Part shown: piece after piece, positions 1 through 8,103 of the stretch | Position numbering within the stretch: position 1 is the stretch's first letter | Layout of the letters: each line of letters starts with the position of its first letter | Assembly (NCBI GenBank): GCA_017446845.1 | Contig: JAFSOQ010000028.1 | Span: 1 to 54,464 of the forward strand | Reading direction: 5' to 3' | DNA length: 54,464 bases | Source of the DNA: Selenomonadaceae bacterium | Lineage (GTDB): Bacteria > Bacillota > Negativicutes > Selenomonadales > Selenomonadaceae | Position numbers and translations under genes: made by a program | Notes under the pieces: model-generated | The model's database searches: none | What the model saw: the letters and a program-made list of their open reading frames with translations, nothing else | Told to the model about the DNA's origin: nothing

Positions 1-174
1 CAATTCTTAAAAAAGGACGGTACGAAAATTGAAAGTAAGCGGAGACCTTCGGGCGACCGTGTGTGGGCTACTTGGACTAGCCTTTGAGAATAAGGCAATC
101 CTATTCAAAGGAGGAAACTCAAAATGCAAACTTCTCATGAATCCCCCGCCTCTTTAGGCGGTGGGTTGTTCAAG
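1..174 (+). mobile_element. IS200/IS605-like right end with omegaRNA-like region, left part outside window
   Basis: The first 174 bases match the reverse complement of 51129-51302 with only three mismatches that I can count, then the two sequences diverge abruptly just after a GGTTGTTCAAG motif. The stretch ends in a strong hairpin (about 142-165, CCCCCGCC/GGCGGTGGG), as expected of an IS200/IS605 right end. Upstream lies an RNA-like fold, with CCTTTGAGAATA (about 80) able to pair with TATTCAAAGG (about 103), resembling the omegaRNA scaffolds overlapping the 3' end of tnpB. No transposase or TnpB coding sequence is visible; the rest of the element would lie before base 1. It includes an AAAGGAGG and an ATG (124) opening a short frame that stops soon after the hairpin. 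The family assignment is inferred from structure, not from a transposase. Confidence 0.6.
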
Positions 175-480
175 GTACAGTAAAGCGAGTTTTAACGAAA
201 AATTTTAACGGACTTTGTGCCGGACTTTTGTCCAAGATTGTGACATTCAATCTTGTTCTTTCATCAACAAACTTTCCAATTTCAACTTTTCGCCGGTTAA
301 ATCTTTACCTTTCTGATTTCTATTAGCACAATGGGTTAAAGATATAAAAAATCCGCCATTCAATCGAGTGACGGATTTTTTTTAATTTGAAAATATCTTA
401 TCGGGAAATTTATTTTTCGAAAGTTGGGAGTTTGATTGTGCTTTAACTCCTAATTTATAAGAGAAGGACACGTCACCCGA
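175..480. other. Intergenic region between the IS-like end and glgB
   Basis: No convincing gene is visible in this 306-base stretch. On the minus strand about 255-325 there is a short open run containing GKDLTGEKLKLESLL that could be a decayed coding remnant, but it has no start and I cannot identify it. The stretch also holds the terminator at 349-383 and, at about 420-465, a degenerate copy of the TTAGGAGTT-type intergenic repeat found elsewhere in the window. Confidence 0.4.
344..383. terminator. Bidirectional intrinsic terminator, probably for glgB
   Basis: AAATCCG (349-355) pairs with CGGATTT (372-378) around a 16-base loop. A run of eight T follows on the plus strand, and the A run at 346-351 gives a U-tract on the minus strand. 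It lies about 100 bases beyond the glgB stop codon and most likely ends glgB transcription. Confidence 0.65.
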
Positions 481-2490
481 TTAGTTGTTCTTCCAAAGAA
501 CGACGGCTGAACGCGCGGGAATGTAAAGCTTGAGCCAGTCTTTGTTCTCGCGGTCGTAAAGCGGGTCGTAATTCGTCTCGTGAACAATTGTGTCGTCAGT
601 CAAGCCGAAACCGCCGAAAGCTTTGTCGTCGGTGTTTAACATGACGTCATAGTTGCCTTTGGGAACAAGGAAACCGTAACCGGTGAACGATTTCGTCGGT
701 GAGAAGTTGAAGACGAACAGCAACCGCCCGCGCATGTAGGCAAGCACTTGGTCGGCATCGTCGTGCCAAATTTCTCTTACGGGCAAGTTCACGAAGTCGG
801 GTTCGGTCTTAATGACCGCAATCATCGCCCTATCGAAGTCGCCCAGCTCGTGATAGCAAAGGCTCTTGTCGTCGAGCAGGTGCCATTGACGCATTGCATA
901 TTTATGACTCCAGCCGTTACCTTCGCGCGGGAAATCAATCCATTCGGGGTGTCCGAACTCGTTGCCCATGAAGTTCAGATAGCCGCCGCTCATCGTCGAG
1001 AGTGTCACGAGCCGAATCATCTTATGCAAAGCAATGCCGCGATTGGCAACGTCGTTTTCGTCGCCCTTGCGGAAGTGCCAATACATATCGGCATCAATCA
1101 GACGGAAAATAATCGTTTTGTCGCCGACAAGTGCTTGGTCGTGACTTTCGGCATAGGAAACTGTTTTTTCATCTGCGCGGCGATTTGTCATCTCCCAGAA
1201 GATTGAAGACGGTTTCCAATCCTCGTCGCGCTGTTCCTTAATCATCTTAATCCAATAATCGGGAACGTTCATTGCAAGGCGATAGTCAAAGCCAAAGCCG
1301 CCGTCCTCGAATTTGCTCGCAAGTCCGGGCATACCGGAAACATCTTCCGCAATCGTAACCGCTTCGGGTTTAACTTCGTGAATCATTTTGTTCGCCAGCA
1401 TGAGGTAGCAAATTGCGTTGTCGTCCTGGTGACCGTTGAAGTAATCGCCGTAGCCGCAGAACGCCTCGCCGAGTCCGTGGCTGTAGTAAAGCATGGACGT
1501 TATTCCGTCGAAGCGGAATCCGTCAAAGTGATATTCTTCCAGCCAATATTTGCAGTTGCTCAGCAGGAAATGTAAAACGTCGTCCTTGCCGTAGTCAAAG
1601 CACAAACTGTCCCAAGCGGGGTGTTCGTGGCGGTCGCCTTCGTAGAAAAATTGATTCGGGTCGCCCGCAAGATTGCCCAAGCCTTCGACTTCGTTTTTAA
1701 CCGCGTGGCTGTGAACAATATCCATGATGACGCCAATTCCCATTTGATGCGCGGCGTCAATCATGTCTTTAAGTTCTTCGGGCGTGCCGCAACGACTGCT
1801 CGGCGCAAAGAAACTCGACACATGATAGCCGAAACTGCCGTAGTAGGGGTGCTCCTGAATCGCCATGACTTGAATCGCATTGTAGCCTGCCATTTTGACG
1901 CGCGGCAAAATATTTTCTTTGAACTCGGTGTAGGTGCCGACTTTTTCCGCGTCCTGCGCCATGCCGACATGACATTCGTAAATCAGCAGCGGGTTGGTGT
2001 CGATTTTAAATCCTTCGTCGTGCCACTCGTGCGGCTGCGGCGGATTCCAAACTTGCGCGGAAAAAATTTTCGTCTTATCGTCTTGAACAACGCGCTGACA
2101 CCAAGCCGGAATACGTTCGCCCTCGCCGTTGTCCCATTTGACTTTCATTTTATAGAGGTCGCCGTGTTTGAGCTGATTTTCCGAAAGTTTCAACTCCCAA
2201 TTTCCGTTGATAAGCTTTTTGCAGCGATAAGCTTCCTCTTCTTTCCAGTTGTTGAAGTCGCCGATTAAGTAAATGGCATTTGCGTTCGGTGCCCATTCGC
2301 GGAAAATCCAACCGTAATCCGTCTTGTGGAGACCGAAATAAAGATGCCCCGTCGCGAAATCCGAGAGAGTGCGCTTGCCGTTTTCAGTGAGCTGAGAAAT
2401 TTTCCAAAGCGCGTGATCGTGCCGCCCGCGGATTGCCTCTTCGTAAGGCTCAAGCCATCCGTCCTTCGCTACCAAACCAATATGTTCCAT
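481..2490 (-). CDS. glgB: 1,4-alpha-glucan branching enzyme (GH13)
   Basis: This 669-residue protein is a GH13 branching enzyme, which moves segments of alpha-1,4-glucan to alpha-1,6 positions in glycogen. An N-terminal CBM48-like beta-sandwich (GWIFREWAPNANAIYLIGDF, near residue 60) precedes the (beta/alpha)8 barrel. Visible GH13 signatures are DIVHSHA, DGFRFDGIT (catalytic Asp nucleophile), IAEDVSG (acid/base Glu) and AESHDQ. Its length and the sequence around these motifs look closer to the eukaryote/Bacteroides-type branching enzyme than to the longer E. coli GlgB. A GGGGGAAA sequence sits at normal spacing before the ATG. It stands alone: no other glycogen genes are in the window, and the gene to its right is divergent. 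Confidence 0.93.
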   Translation of the reverse strand: MEHIGLVAKDGWLEPYEEAIRGRHDHALWKISQLTENGKRTLSDFATGHLYFGLHKTDYGWIFREWAPNANAIYLIGDFNNWKEEEAYRCKKLINGNWELKLSENQLKHGDLYKMKVKWDNGEGERIPAWCQRVVQDDKTKIFSAQVWNPPQPHEWHDEGFKIDTNPLLIYECHVGMAQDAEKVGTYTEFKENILPRVKMAGYNAIQVMAIQEHPYYGSFGYHVSSFFAPSSRCGTPEELKDMIDAAHQMGIGVIMDIVHSHAVKNEVEGLGNLAGDPNQFFYEGDRHEHPAWDSLCFDYGKDDVLHFLLSNCKYWLEEYHFDGFRFDGITSMLYYSHGLGEAFCGYGDYFNGHQDDNAICYLMLANKMIHEVKPEAVTIAEDVSGMPGLASKFEDGGFGFDYRLAMNVPDYWIKMIKEQRDEDWKPSSIFWEMTNRRADEKTVSYAESHDQALVGDKTIIFRLIDADMYWHFRKGDENDVANRGIALHKMIRLVTLSTMSGGYLNFMGNEFGHPEWIDFPREGNGWSHKYAMRQWHLLDDKSLCYHELGDFDRAMIAVIKTEPDFVNLPVREIWHDDADQVLAYMRGRLLFVFNFSPTKSFTGYGFLVPKGNYDVMLNTDDKAFGGFGLTDDTIVHETNYDPLYDRENKDWLKLYIPARSAVVLWKNN

Positions 2491-2604
2491 AAAATTTCCC
2501 CCTTTCTCTTTGTGCCGATTTTAACAAAAGTTTTTTTTTTAAGCAAGGAATTTAATGGGCGCGACGCGAATTTACTTGAAAAAATTTTTTCGGGGAGAAT
2601 ATTG

Positions 2605-5600
2605 ATGCTCGAACAAAAAGACGAGTGGAAAATTTTAAAAGCAGGTTCTCGTTCAGATTTTTTGAGAATAGCCGCGATAACCGTAACATTTATTTTAGTC
2701 ATCGCGTTTAACATAATTTTTATCTTTCAAATGACGGCGGAGCAAACTGAAGAAATCGGACAAATGCAGCTGGAAGAAATTCGCTCCGACTTGCAGGGAA
2801 GTATCGATAACGCCGAACGAATGGCATTGCGTCTGGCAGCCCGCGCCGAACAAATGCTTGCCGCAAAAACTTCGCAGGAAGATATAAAAAAATTTTTTGA
2901 GCACGAACAGCGCGAGCAAAAACTTTTATCAAACGGCGAATGTTTTAACGTTTACATTGCAAATAAAGATTGGTCTGCCATTCCGAATTTCAACATGCCC
3001 GCCGATTTTCAAGTCACCAAAAGAAATTGGTATACGGGCGCGGCGCAAAATGCCGGCAAAGTTTTCATAACCGAACCTTACCTCGACGCGGCAGGGCACG
3101 GGCTTTGCTTTACCGTCTCAATTATGCTCTCGGATAAAAATACCGTCGTCGCCCTCGATTTCAACTTCACCAACGTTCAAAACTCGATTAAGAAAATGGA
3201 CACAGGTAACGACCGCACCGCCTTTATCGTCACGAAAGAAGGTTTGATTATCGGTTTCCGTGATGAAATTTTCGTCGGCGAGGAACTCTCTAAAGCTTTG
3301 CCCGAATATAAACAAATTCTCGCTACCGTTTTGAATTCGCCGCCGCATGAAAATTTTAAAATAGAAATTGACGACCGCTCCAATACAGTTTTTTCAAGCG
3401 AGACAAGTACCGGCTGGCAGATGATTCTTTGCATTGACGATTACTCGCTTTACAAAGACGACTACCGCCACTTGATGATAAATTCCGCCGTCAATATCTT
3501 GATGATTGTCGTTATTCTTTTTTATTACTTCAAGGGCATGAAAAATCGTCTGCAAGCGCAAAAGGCTCTCCAAATCAAAGAAGAATTTTTGCGCGGACTT
3601 TCCAAAGAATTACATGCGCCGTTGCAAAAAATTTTAAAACTGTCGAACGTCGGGATATTGAGCGGCGAAAATGCTCACGCAGAAAATTCTACTCAAATTC
3701 GCGAATCGGCTCTTAAACTCTCCGATATGCTCAACAATCTTTTATCCTTTTCAAACATCGTCACCGAGCAGGAAAAAACTCTTGAGATACGCGCAGAAAA
3801 AAATCTTCAGCTGTCCAAAGTCAGTCGCACTGCCCGCCAAAGAATTATCGTCGTGTTGACCGTCGCGCTGATTTTCCGTATCGGTATTTCCATTTATACG
3901 AATATCGGCTGGGGCGATACCAAAATGACGCGCGAGGTTGAAATTTACGAGCACCGCCTTTCTAATTGGATTGTCGAGCAAAAAACTATTCTGAACATGT
4001 TCGCGAGTGTTATCACCGAACGTCCCGAAATTATGAACGATTATTCCGCCGCCGTAAAATTTTTGGACGGTATAGCCAAAGATTATCCCGAAATTTCCGC
4101 GTGCTACTTTGCCAATCCCGATAAGGCTCAGCCGCTTATAATGAATGACGGTTGGGTTTCGCCTGACCCTTCTTGGCGTGTCGAGTTGCGTCCGTGGTAT
4201 ATCGAGACCGAAAGCAGCTCCGAAAGTTTCACCGTGTCGACGCCTTACATTGATTCGCGAACCGGAAATTATTGCGTGACGATAGCCAAAGTTGTCTATG
4301 GCAAGAACGGCGAATTCCTCGGAATTTTCGGCATAGATTTTTATCTGGACAGATTGATTCAAATTTTGGATGCGAGCTACACGAATGAAAGTTATGCCTT
4401 CCTCGTCGACAAGCAAGGGCAAATTTTAAATCACCCGAACATAAACTATCAGATGACCGCCGATAAGATGACGGACATTTCCGCGACCGAATACGCCGAA
4501 GTTTTCAAGAACGACGAAGACTTTTTGGTTAAAGATTTCCGAAACAATTACATGACTTGCGTCGCCAAGAAAAATAAATCGTCGGGCTTTACGGTCGTCG
4601 TCGCAAACAGCTGGCATGATACTTACGGGCAAGTAATTCTTTTCCCGTCGGTTTTCATCATCATTTATATAATCTGCGTCGGGCTGGTTGTCGCGCTTAT
4701 CAATCAGTTGATAAAGTGGCAGACTGCAGTTCAGAAAAAATTAAAAGACGCTGCCAAAACCGCGCTCAACGCCGGACAAGCCAAATCTCAATTCCTTGCG
4801 CAAATGTCTCACGAAATCCGCACGCCGATAAATGCAGTGCTCGGTTTCAACGAGATGATTTTGCGTGAATCGAACGATAAAGACATTCACGACTACGCGG
4901 AAAATATTTCCAACGCCGGACGAACGCTTTTGAACTTGATTAACTCAATCCTCGACTTCAGCAAGATTGAAGATGGCAAAATGGAAATTATTCCCGTCAG
5001 TTATGAAGTGCTCGGCATGATTGATGATTTGGTCAATATGATTTACGACAAGGCGAATAAGAAAAAAATTTCGCTGATAACGAAGATTGACCCGAAACTC
5101 CCGAAAACTCTTTTGGGCGACGATATGCGGATTAAACAAGTTATCACGAACCTTTTAACCAACGCCGTCAAGTACACCAAGCAGGGCACGGTTACTTTGA
5201 CGATGAGCGGCGAAATTATCGACGAAAACTATTTGATGTTGTTCGTGTCGGTTAAGGATACGGGAATCGGAATTCGGCAGGAGGACATTGAAAAACTTTT
5301 TGAATCGTTCATACGCCTTGACGAAACGAAAAATAAAAATATCGAGGGCACGGGCTTGGGCATTTCGATTGTCAAAGAACTTTTGCTGATGATGAACAGT
5401 CGCCTTGAGGTTTCGAGCGTTTACGGCGAAGGCTCCGATTTTTCGTTCAGATTGCCGCAGAAAATTATCGACAAGACCCCAATCGGAATTTACGGCGAAC
5501 ACCATGCCGAACGCAAAGTTAAACACGTCGAGACGCAAGATTTTATCAAAGCACCCGGCGCGAGGATTTTGGCTGTCGATGACACGAGCTTAAATTTAAA

Positions 5601-6408
5601 AGTTATCAACGGTCTGCTGAAAAGAAATTTAATCGTGCCCGACCTTGCCGACAGCGGCGAGAAATGTTTGATGTATGCCAAAAAATATTTTTATCATATA
5701 ATCTTCCTTGATCACATGATGCCCGAAATGGACGGCGTTGAAACTCTCAAGCGGCTCAAGAAAATGAATTTGCCCGCCGAAACTAAAATTGTCGTGCTGA
5801 CTGCCAATGCGATAAGCGGCGCGCGCGAAAAATATTTGGCTTGGGGTTTTGATGATTATCTCAGCAAGCCGATTGACGTCGACGCGTTGGAAAATATTTT
5901 GTCGAAATATTTGCCGCCCGAAATTATTAGAGGCGACGACGAAGACGACGACGAATCGCCCGCGCAGATTGAAGAGGCAGAACTTTTATCTGCTCCGCCG
6001 CCCGTAGACGAAGAAGAGGAAACCGACGAAGACAGCTTTTCAAAAAAAGAACGGCGCGACTTTGAAAAAATTTGCCCGTCGATTGATTTGGATACCGCAC
6101 TTTCAAATTGCATGGACAGCAAAGAATTTTTCGCGGAAATGGCGGAAGAATTCGTAGCGACCGACAAGACTGCCGAACTTGAAGAGACATTGGCGGCGGA
6201 AGATTGGAAGGATTATCGAATCGCGGCACATGCGTTGAAATCTACGTCGCTGGTAATCGGCGCGGTCAATTTGCACGAAAAAGCCAAGGCGCAGGAATTT
6301 GCGGCGCGTGACGGAAAAATTGACGCGCTTAAAGAAAATCACGCCGACTTGATTGAAACTTATAAAAAAGTTCGTGAGGAACTGGAGGAATGGTTGACTA
6401 AAAAATAA
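2605..6408 (+). CDS. Hybrid sensor histidine kinase with two periplasmic sensor modules, REC and Hpt
   Basis: This 1267-residue membrane protein should autophosphorylate and relay phosphate through its own receiver and Hpt domains. Segments in order: TM1 (about 20-42), an extracytoplasmic Cache-like sensor, TM2 (about 290-310), a short HisKA-like helix (KELHAPLQKIL, His337) with no ATPase domain after it, TM3 (about 412-432), a second Cache-like sensor with a YFANPDKA stretch and VELRPWYIE, TM4 (about 678-700), a full HisKA (SHEIRTP, His736), HATPase (NLLTNAVKYT, DTGIGI, GTGLGI), REC (Asp1036 in FLDHMMPEMDG, KP motif) and Hpt (AAHALKS, His1209). The ATG at 2605 was chosen because GGGGAG lies seven bases upstream; an open frame runs further back to 2326 but overlaps divergent glgB. 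The ligand is unknown. The doubled sensor half is unusual. Confidence 0.88.
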   Translation: MLEQKDEWKILKAGSRSDFLRIAAITVTFILVIAFNIIFIFQMTAEQTEEIGQMQLEEIRSDLQGSIDNAERMALRLAARAEQMLAAKTSQEDIKKFFEHEQREQKLLSNGECFNVYIANKDWSAIPNFNMPADFQVTKRNWYTGAAQNAGKVFITEPYLDAAGHGLCFTVSIMLSDKNTVVALDFNFTNVQNSIKKMDTGNDRTAFIVTKEGLIIGFRDEIFVGEELSKALPEYKQILATVLNSPPHENFKIEIDDRSNTVFSSETSTGWQMILCIDDYSLYKDDYRHLMINSAVNILMIVVILFYYFKGMKNRLQAQKALQIKEEFLRGLSKELHAPLQKILKLSNVGILSGENAHAENSTQIRESALKLSDMLNNLLSFSNIVTEQEKTLEIRAEKNLQLSKVSRTARQRIIVVLTVALIFRIGISIYTNIGWGDTKMTREVEIYEHRLSNWIVEQKTILNMFASVITERPEIMNDYSAAVKFLDGIAKDYPEISACYFANPDKAQPLIMNDGWVSPDPSWRVELRPWYIETESSSESFTVSTPYIDSRTGNYCVTIAKVVYGKNGEFLGIFGIDFYLDRLIQILDASYTNESYAFLVDKQGQILNHPNINYQMTADKMTDISATEYAEVFKNDEDFLVKDFRNNYMTCVAKKNKSSGFTVVVANSWHDTYGQVILFPSVFIIIYIICVGLVVALINQLIKWQTAVQKKLKDAAKTALNAGQAKSQFLAQMSHEIRTPINAVLGFNEMILRESNDKDIHDYAENISNAGRTLLNLINSILDFSKIEDGKMEIIPVSYEVLGMIDDLVNMIYDKANKKKISLITKIDPKLPKTLLGDDMRIKQVITNLLTNAVKYTKQGTVTLTMSGEIIDENYLMLFVSVKDTGIGIRQEDIEKLFESFIRLDETKNKNIEGTGLGISIVKELLLMMNSRLEVSSVYGEGSDFSFRLPQKIIDKTPIGIYGEHHAERKVKHVETQDFIKAPGARILAVDDTSLNLKVINGLLKRNLIVPDLADSGEKCLMYAKKYFYHIIFLDHMMPEMDGVETLKRLKKMNLPAETKIVVLTANAISGAREKYLAWGFDDYLSKPIDVDALENILSKYLPPEIIRGDDEDDDESPAQIEEAELLSAPPPVDEEEETDEDSFSKKERRDFEKICPSIDLDTALSNCMDSKEFFAEMAEEFVATDKTAELEETLAAEDWKDYRIAAHALKSTSLVIGAVNLHEKAKAQEFAARDGKIDALKENHADLIETYKKVREELEEWLTKK

Positions 6409-6510
6409 ATTGCTCGTTGCGCTGATTTGGCGAATCAAATTTCTTTTATATTTTTAATCATACTTTCTTTGCTTGCCCAAAGAAATTATGCAAAGAAAGA
6501 GCACCTTTTT

Positions 6511-6597
6511 TCAGTTAGGAGTTAGGAATTAGGAATTAGGAGTTTGTAGTTGCTTGAGGGGTTTTTAACTCCTAACTACAAACTCCTAACTGATAGA
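6511..6597. repeat. Intergenic TTAGGAGTTAGGAATTAGGA repeat, inverted pair
   Basis: Two arms built from repeats of TTAGGAGTT/TTAGGAATT face each other across a short spacer (about 6513-6550 and 6571-6593) and could form a long hairpin. The same heptamer-like unit recurs at about 422-455, 12196-12222, 22322-22350, 28563-28637, 32126-32155, 42030-42105, 44368-44404, 52253-52281 and 53687-53747, always between genes or at gene ends. No gene is visible in the rest of the 6409-6679 gap. Confidence 0.7.
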
Positions 6598-6679
6598 AGT
6601 CCGTGACGGCTCCAATATTCGCATTGATTTATGATATTTACTTTTGATAAAGCAATTTAATTTGAGTGGAGGGTAAGTG

Positions 6680-7942
6680 ATGCAAAAAATTTTGATTGTA
6701 GACGACGAAAGAATCATGTTGAGAATCGCGACGAAAATTTTATCGAAGGAGTACGAAACAATCTGCGCGGCGTCGGGCGCGGAGGCGATAGAAATATTTC
6801 AGCGCGAAAAGCCGGATTTGGTTTTATCGGATTTGCTCATGCCCGGAATTGACGGCTACGAGCTGCACCGAATTCTTCAGGAAAAAAGTACCGAGCGAGT
6901 ACCGATAATTTTCATGACGGCTGACGAGCGTGAAGAATCCGAGAGCAAAGGTTTCGAGGTCGGTGCGGCTGATTATATTCGCAAGCCGCTCAAAGCTGAT
7001 GTTTTGCTCCGTCGCGTGAAAAATATTTTGGATAACATAGATAAAATTCAAGGGTTGACCGAGGCGGCGACTCTCGACTTGATGACAGGTTTGCTGAATA
7101 AAACTGCCGCGCAACGAGAAATTTCAAAAATCTGCGCGAGTGCTCAAGGCGTCTTGATGATTTTGGATTTGGATAATTTTAAACTGGTCAACGACATTTA
7201 CGGGCACGCAATGGGCGACAAAGTTTTGATTCGCTTTTCCGAGCTGATTCGCGAGATGATTGCTCCGACGGACGCGGCGGGCAGAATCGGCGGCGATGAA
7301 TTTCTTGTTTTCTGCGAAGACGTCCGCGACGAAAAAATTATTTTCGACAAGGCGCGGCTCCTCAACTACCAACTTTTAATCAGCGCGAAAAATTTTATGG
7401 GCGAGGATATGAATATTCCGTTGGGCACTTCGATTGGCGCAGTGCTCGTTCCCGACGAAGGCAAAGCTTTCGCGACGCTAATCGACAAGGCGGACAAAGC
7501 CCTTTACAAAATAAAACACCACGGCAAACACGGTTGCGCATTTTTCGGCGAAGGAAATTCGACGACCGAACACAAAATCTTTGCTCAGACAAAAATGATT
7601 TTGAACGAGCGGAATCGCGAGCCGGGCGCGTATTTTGTCGACTTCGAAAAATTCAAGGCGATTTATCAATTTGCGCAACGTCTTGACGAATATTCCGAAA
7701 AAAGAAATCAACTGCTCAGCTTGACATTGGATACCGACGAGACACCGGAAGAATTTTTAAGATTGCTGATAAAAAATTTGCGGCGGCGCGATTGCGTGAC
7801 GCAGTACGGCTGCAATCAATTTTTAATCCTTTTGAACGACGCGCCCGCAGATAAAATTGAAATCGTTCGGCAAAGAATTTCCTCGGAGTGGTCAAGTAAA
7901 AATCTCGGCGGAAAAATTACTTTCGAGGCAAGTGAAATTTAA
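6680..7942 (+). CDS. Response regulator with REC and GGDEF domains (putative diguanylate cyclase)
   Basis: The 420-residue protein begins with a receiver domain (ILIVDDE, phospho-acceptor Asp in LSDLLMPGIDG, T in FMTADE, K in IRKPL), followed by a GGDEF domain with an intact GRIGGDEF signature, so it should make cyclic di-GMP on phosphorylation. The inhibitory I-site RxxD before GGDEF appears as APTD, so product inhibition may be missing. A further 130 residues follow (about 290-420) that look like a worn second GGDEF-type fold: RRRDCVTQYGCNQFLIL has GCNQF where the signature would be. The ATG at 6680 has GGAGGG six bases upstream; a GTG at 6677 is also possible. It lies downstream of the hybrid kinase, on the same strand after a 271-base gap, which makes it a candidate output partner. 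Confidence 0.85.
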   Translation: MQKILIVDDERIMLRIATKILSKEYETICAASGAEAIEIFQREKPDLVLSDLLMPGIDGYELHRILQEKSTERVPIIFMTADEREESESKGFEVGAADYIRKPLKADVLLRRVKNILDNIDKIQGLTEAATLDLMTGLLNKTAAQREISKICASAQGVLMILDLDNFKLVNDIYGHAMGDKVLIRFSELIREMIAPTDAAGRIGGDEFLVFCEDVRDEKIIFDKARLLNYQLLISAKNFMGEDMNIPLGTSIGAVLVPDEGKAFATLIDKADKALYKIKHHGKHGCAFFGEGNSTTEHKIFAQTKMILNERNREPGAYFVDFEKFKAIYQFAQRLDEYSEKRNQLLSLTLDTDETPEEFLRLLIKNLRRRDCVTQYGCNQFLILLNDAPADKIEIVRQRISSEWSSKNLGGKITFEASEI

Positions 7943-7951
7943 TCATAAGCA

Positions 7952-7980
7952 TTTCCAAAAGCTGTGCGACGTTGTATAAT
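7952..7980 (+). promoter_or_regulatory. Candidate promoter for ilvB
   Basis: A perfect TATAAT (7975-7980) lies 17 bases after a weak -35, TTTCCA (7952-7957). The transcript would carry a leader of about 115 bases containing the repeat at 8003-8031. I see no T-box signature in it. Confidence 0.45.
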
Positions 7981-8002
7981 CGGCGGCAGTAACTTTAGGA
8001 GG

Positions 8003-8031
8003 GCAACGTGACGTTGCATCCGGTAAGCGCG
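8003..8031. repeat. GCAACGTGACGTTGC palindrome repeat (family also at 28.2, 29.3 and 32.2 kb)
   Basis: GCAACGTGACGTTGC (8003-8017) is a perfect palindrome around one central base, followed by ATCCGG. The same core followed or preceded by GGATGCAACG is found at 29328-29342 and 32227-32240, with a partial copy just before 28316. Here it lies in the ilvB leader. Confidence 0.6.
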
Positions 8032-8103
8032 ATTGAACGTTGCGACAAAAATTATTTTGGACCGCGTTCGAGTGTGGAGATAAATTTTTAGGAGGTTAAA
8101 GTT

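Noticed and set aside
748..2268. Long plus-strand open frames opposite glgB
   Set aside because: They mirror the coding frame of a clear GH13 enzyme on the other strand and have no ribosome-binding sites or recognisable motifs.
2326..2604. N-terminal extension of the hybrid histidine kinase back to 2326
   Set aside because: It overlaps the start of divergent glgB and its promoter region; the ATG at 2605 has GGGGAG at the correct distance and precedes TM1.
6511..6597. CRISPR array (repeated TTAGGA units)
   Set aside because: Units are only 9-10 bases, without unique spacers of constant length, and no cas genes are in the window.
7981..8103. T-box or other riboswitch in the ilvB leader
   Set aside because: No T-box motif or terminator/antiterminator pair was found; the structure there is the palindromic repeat.
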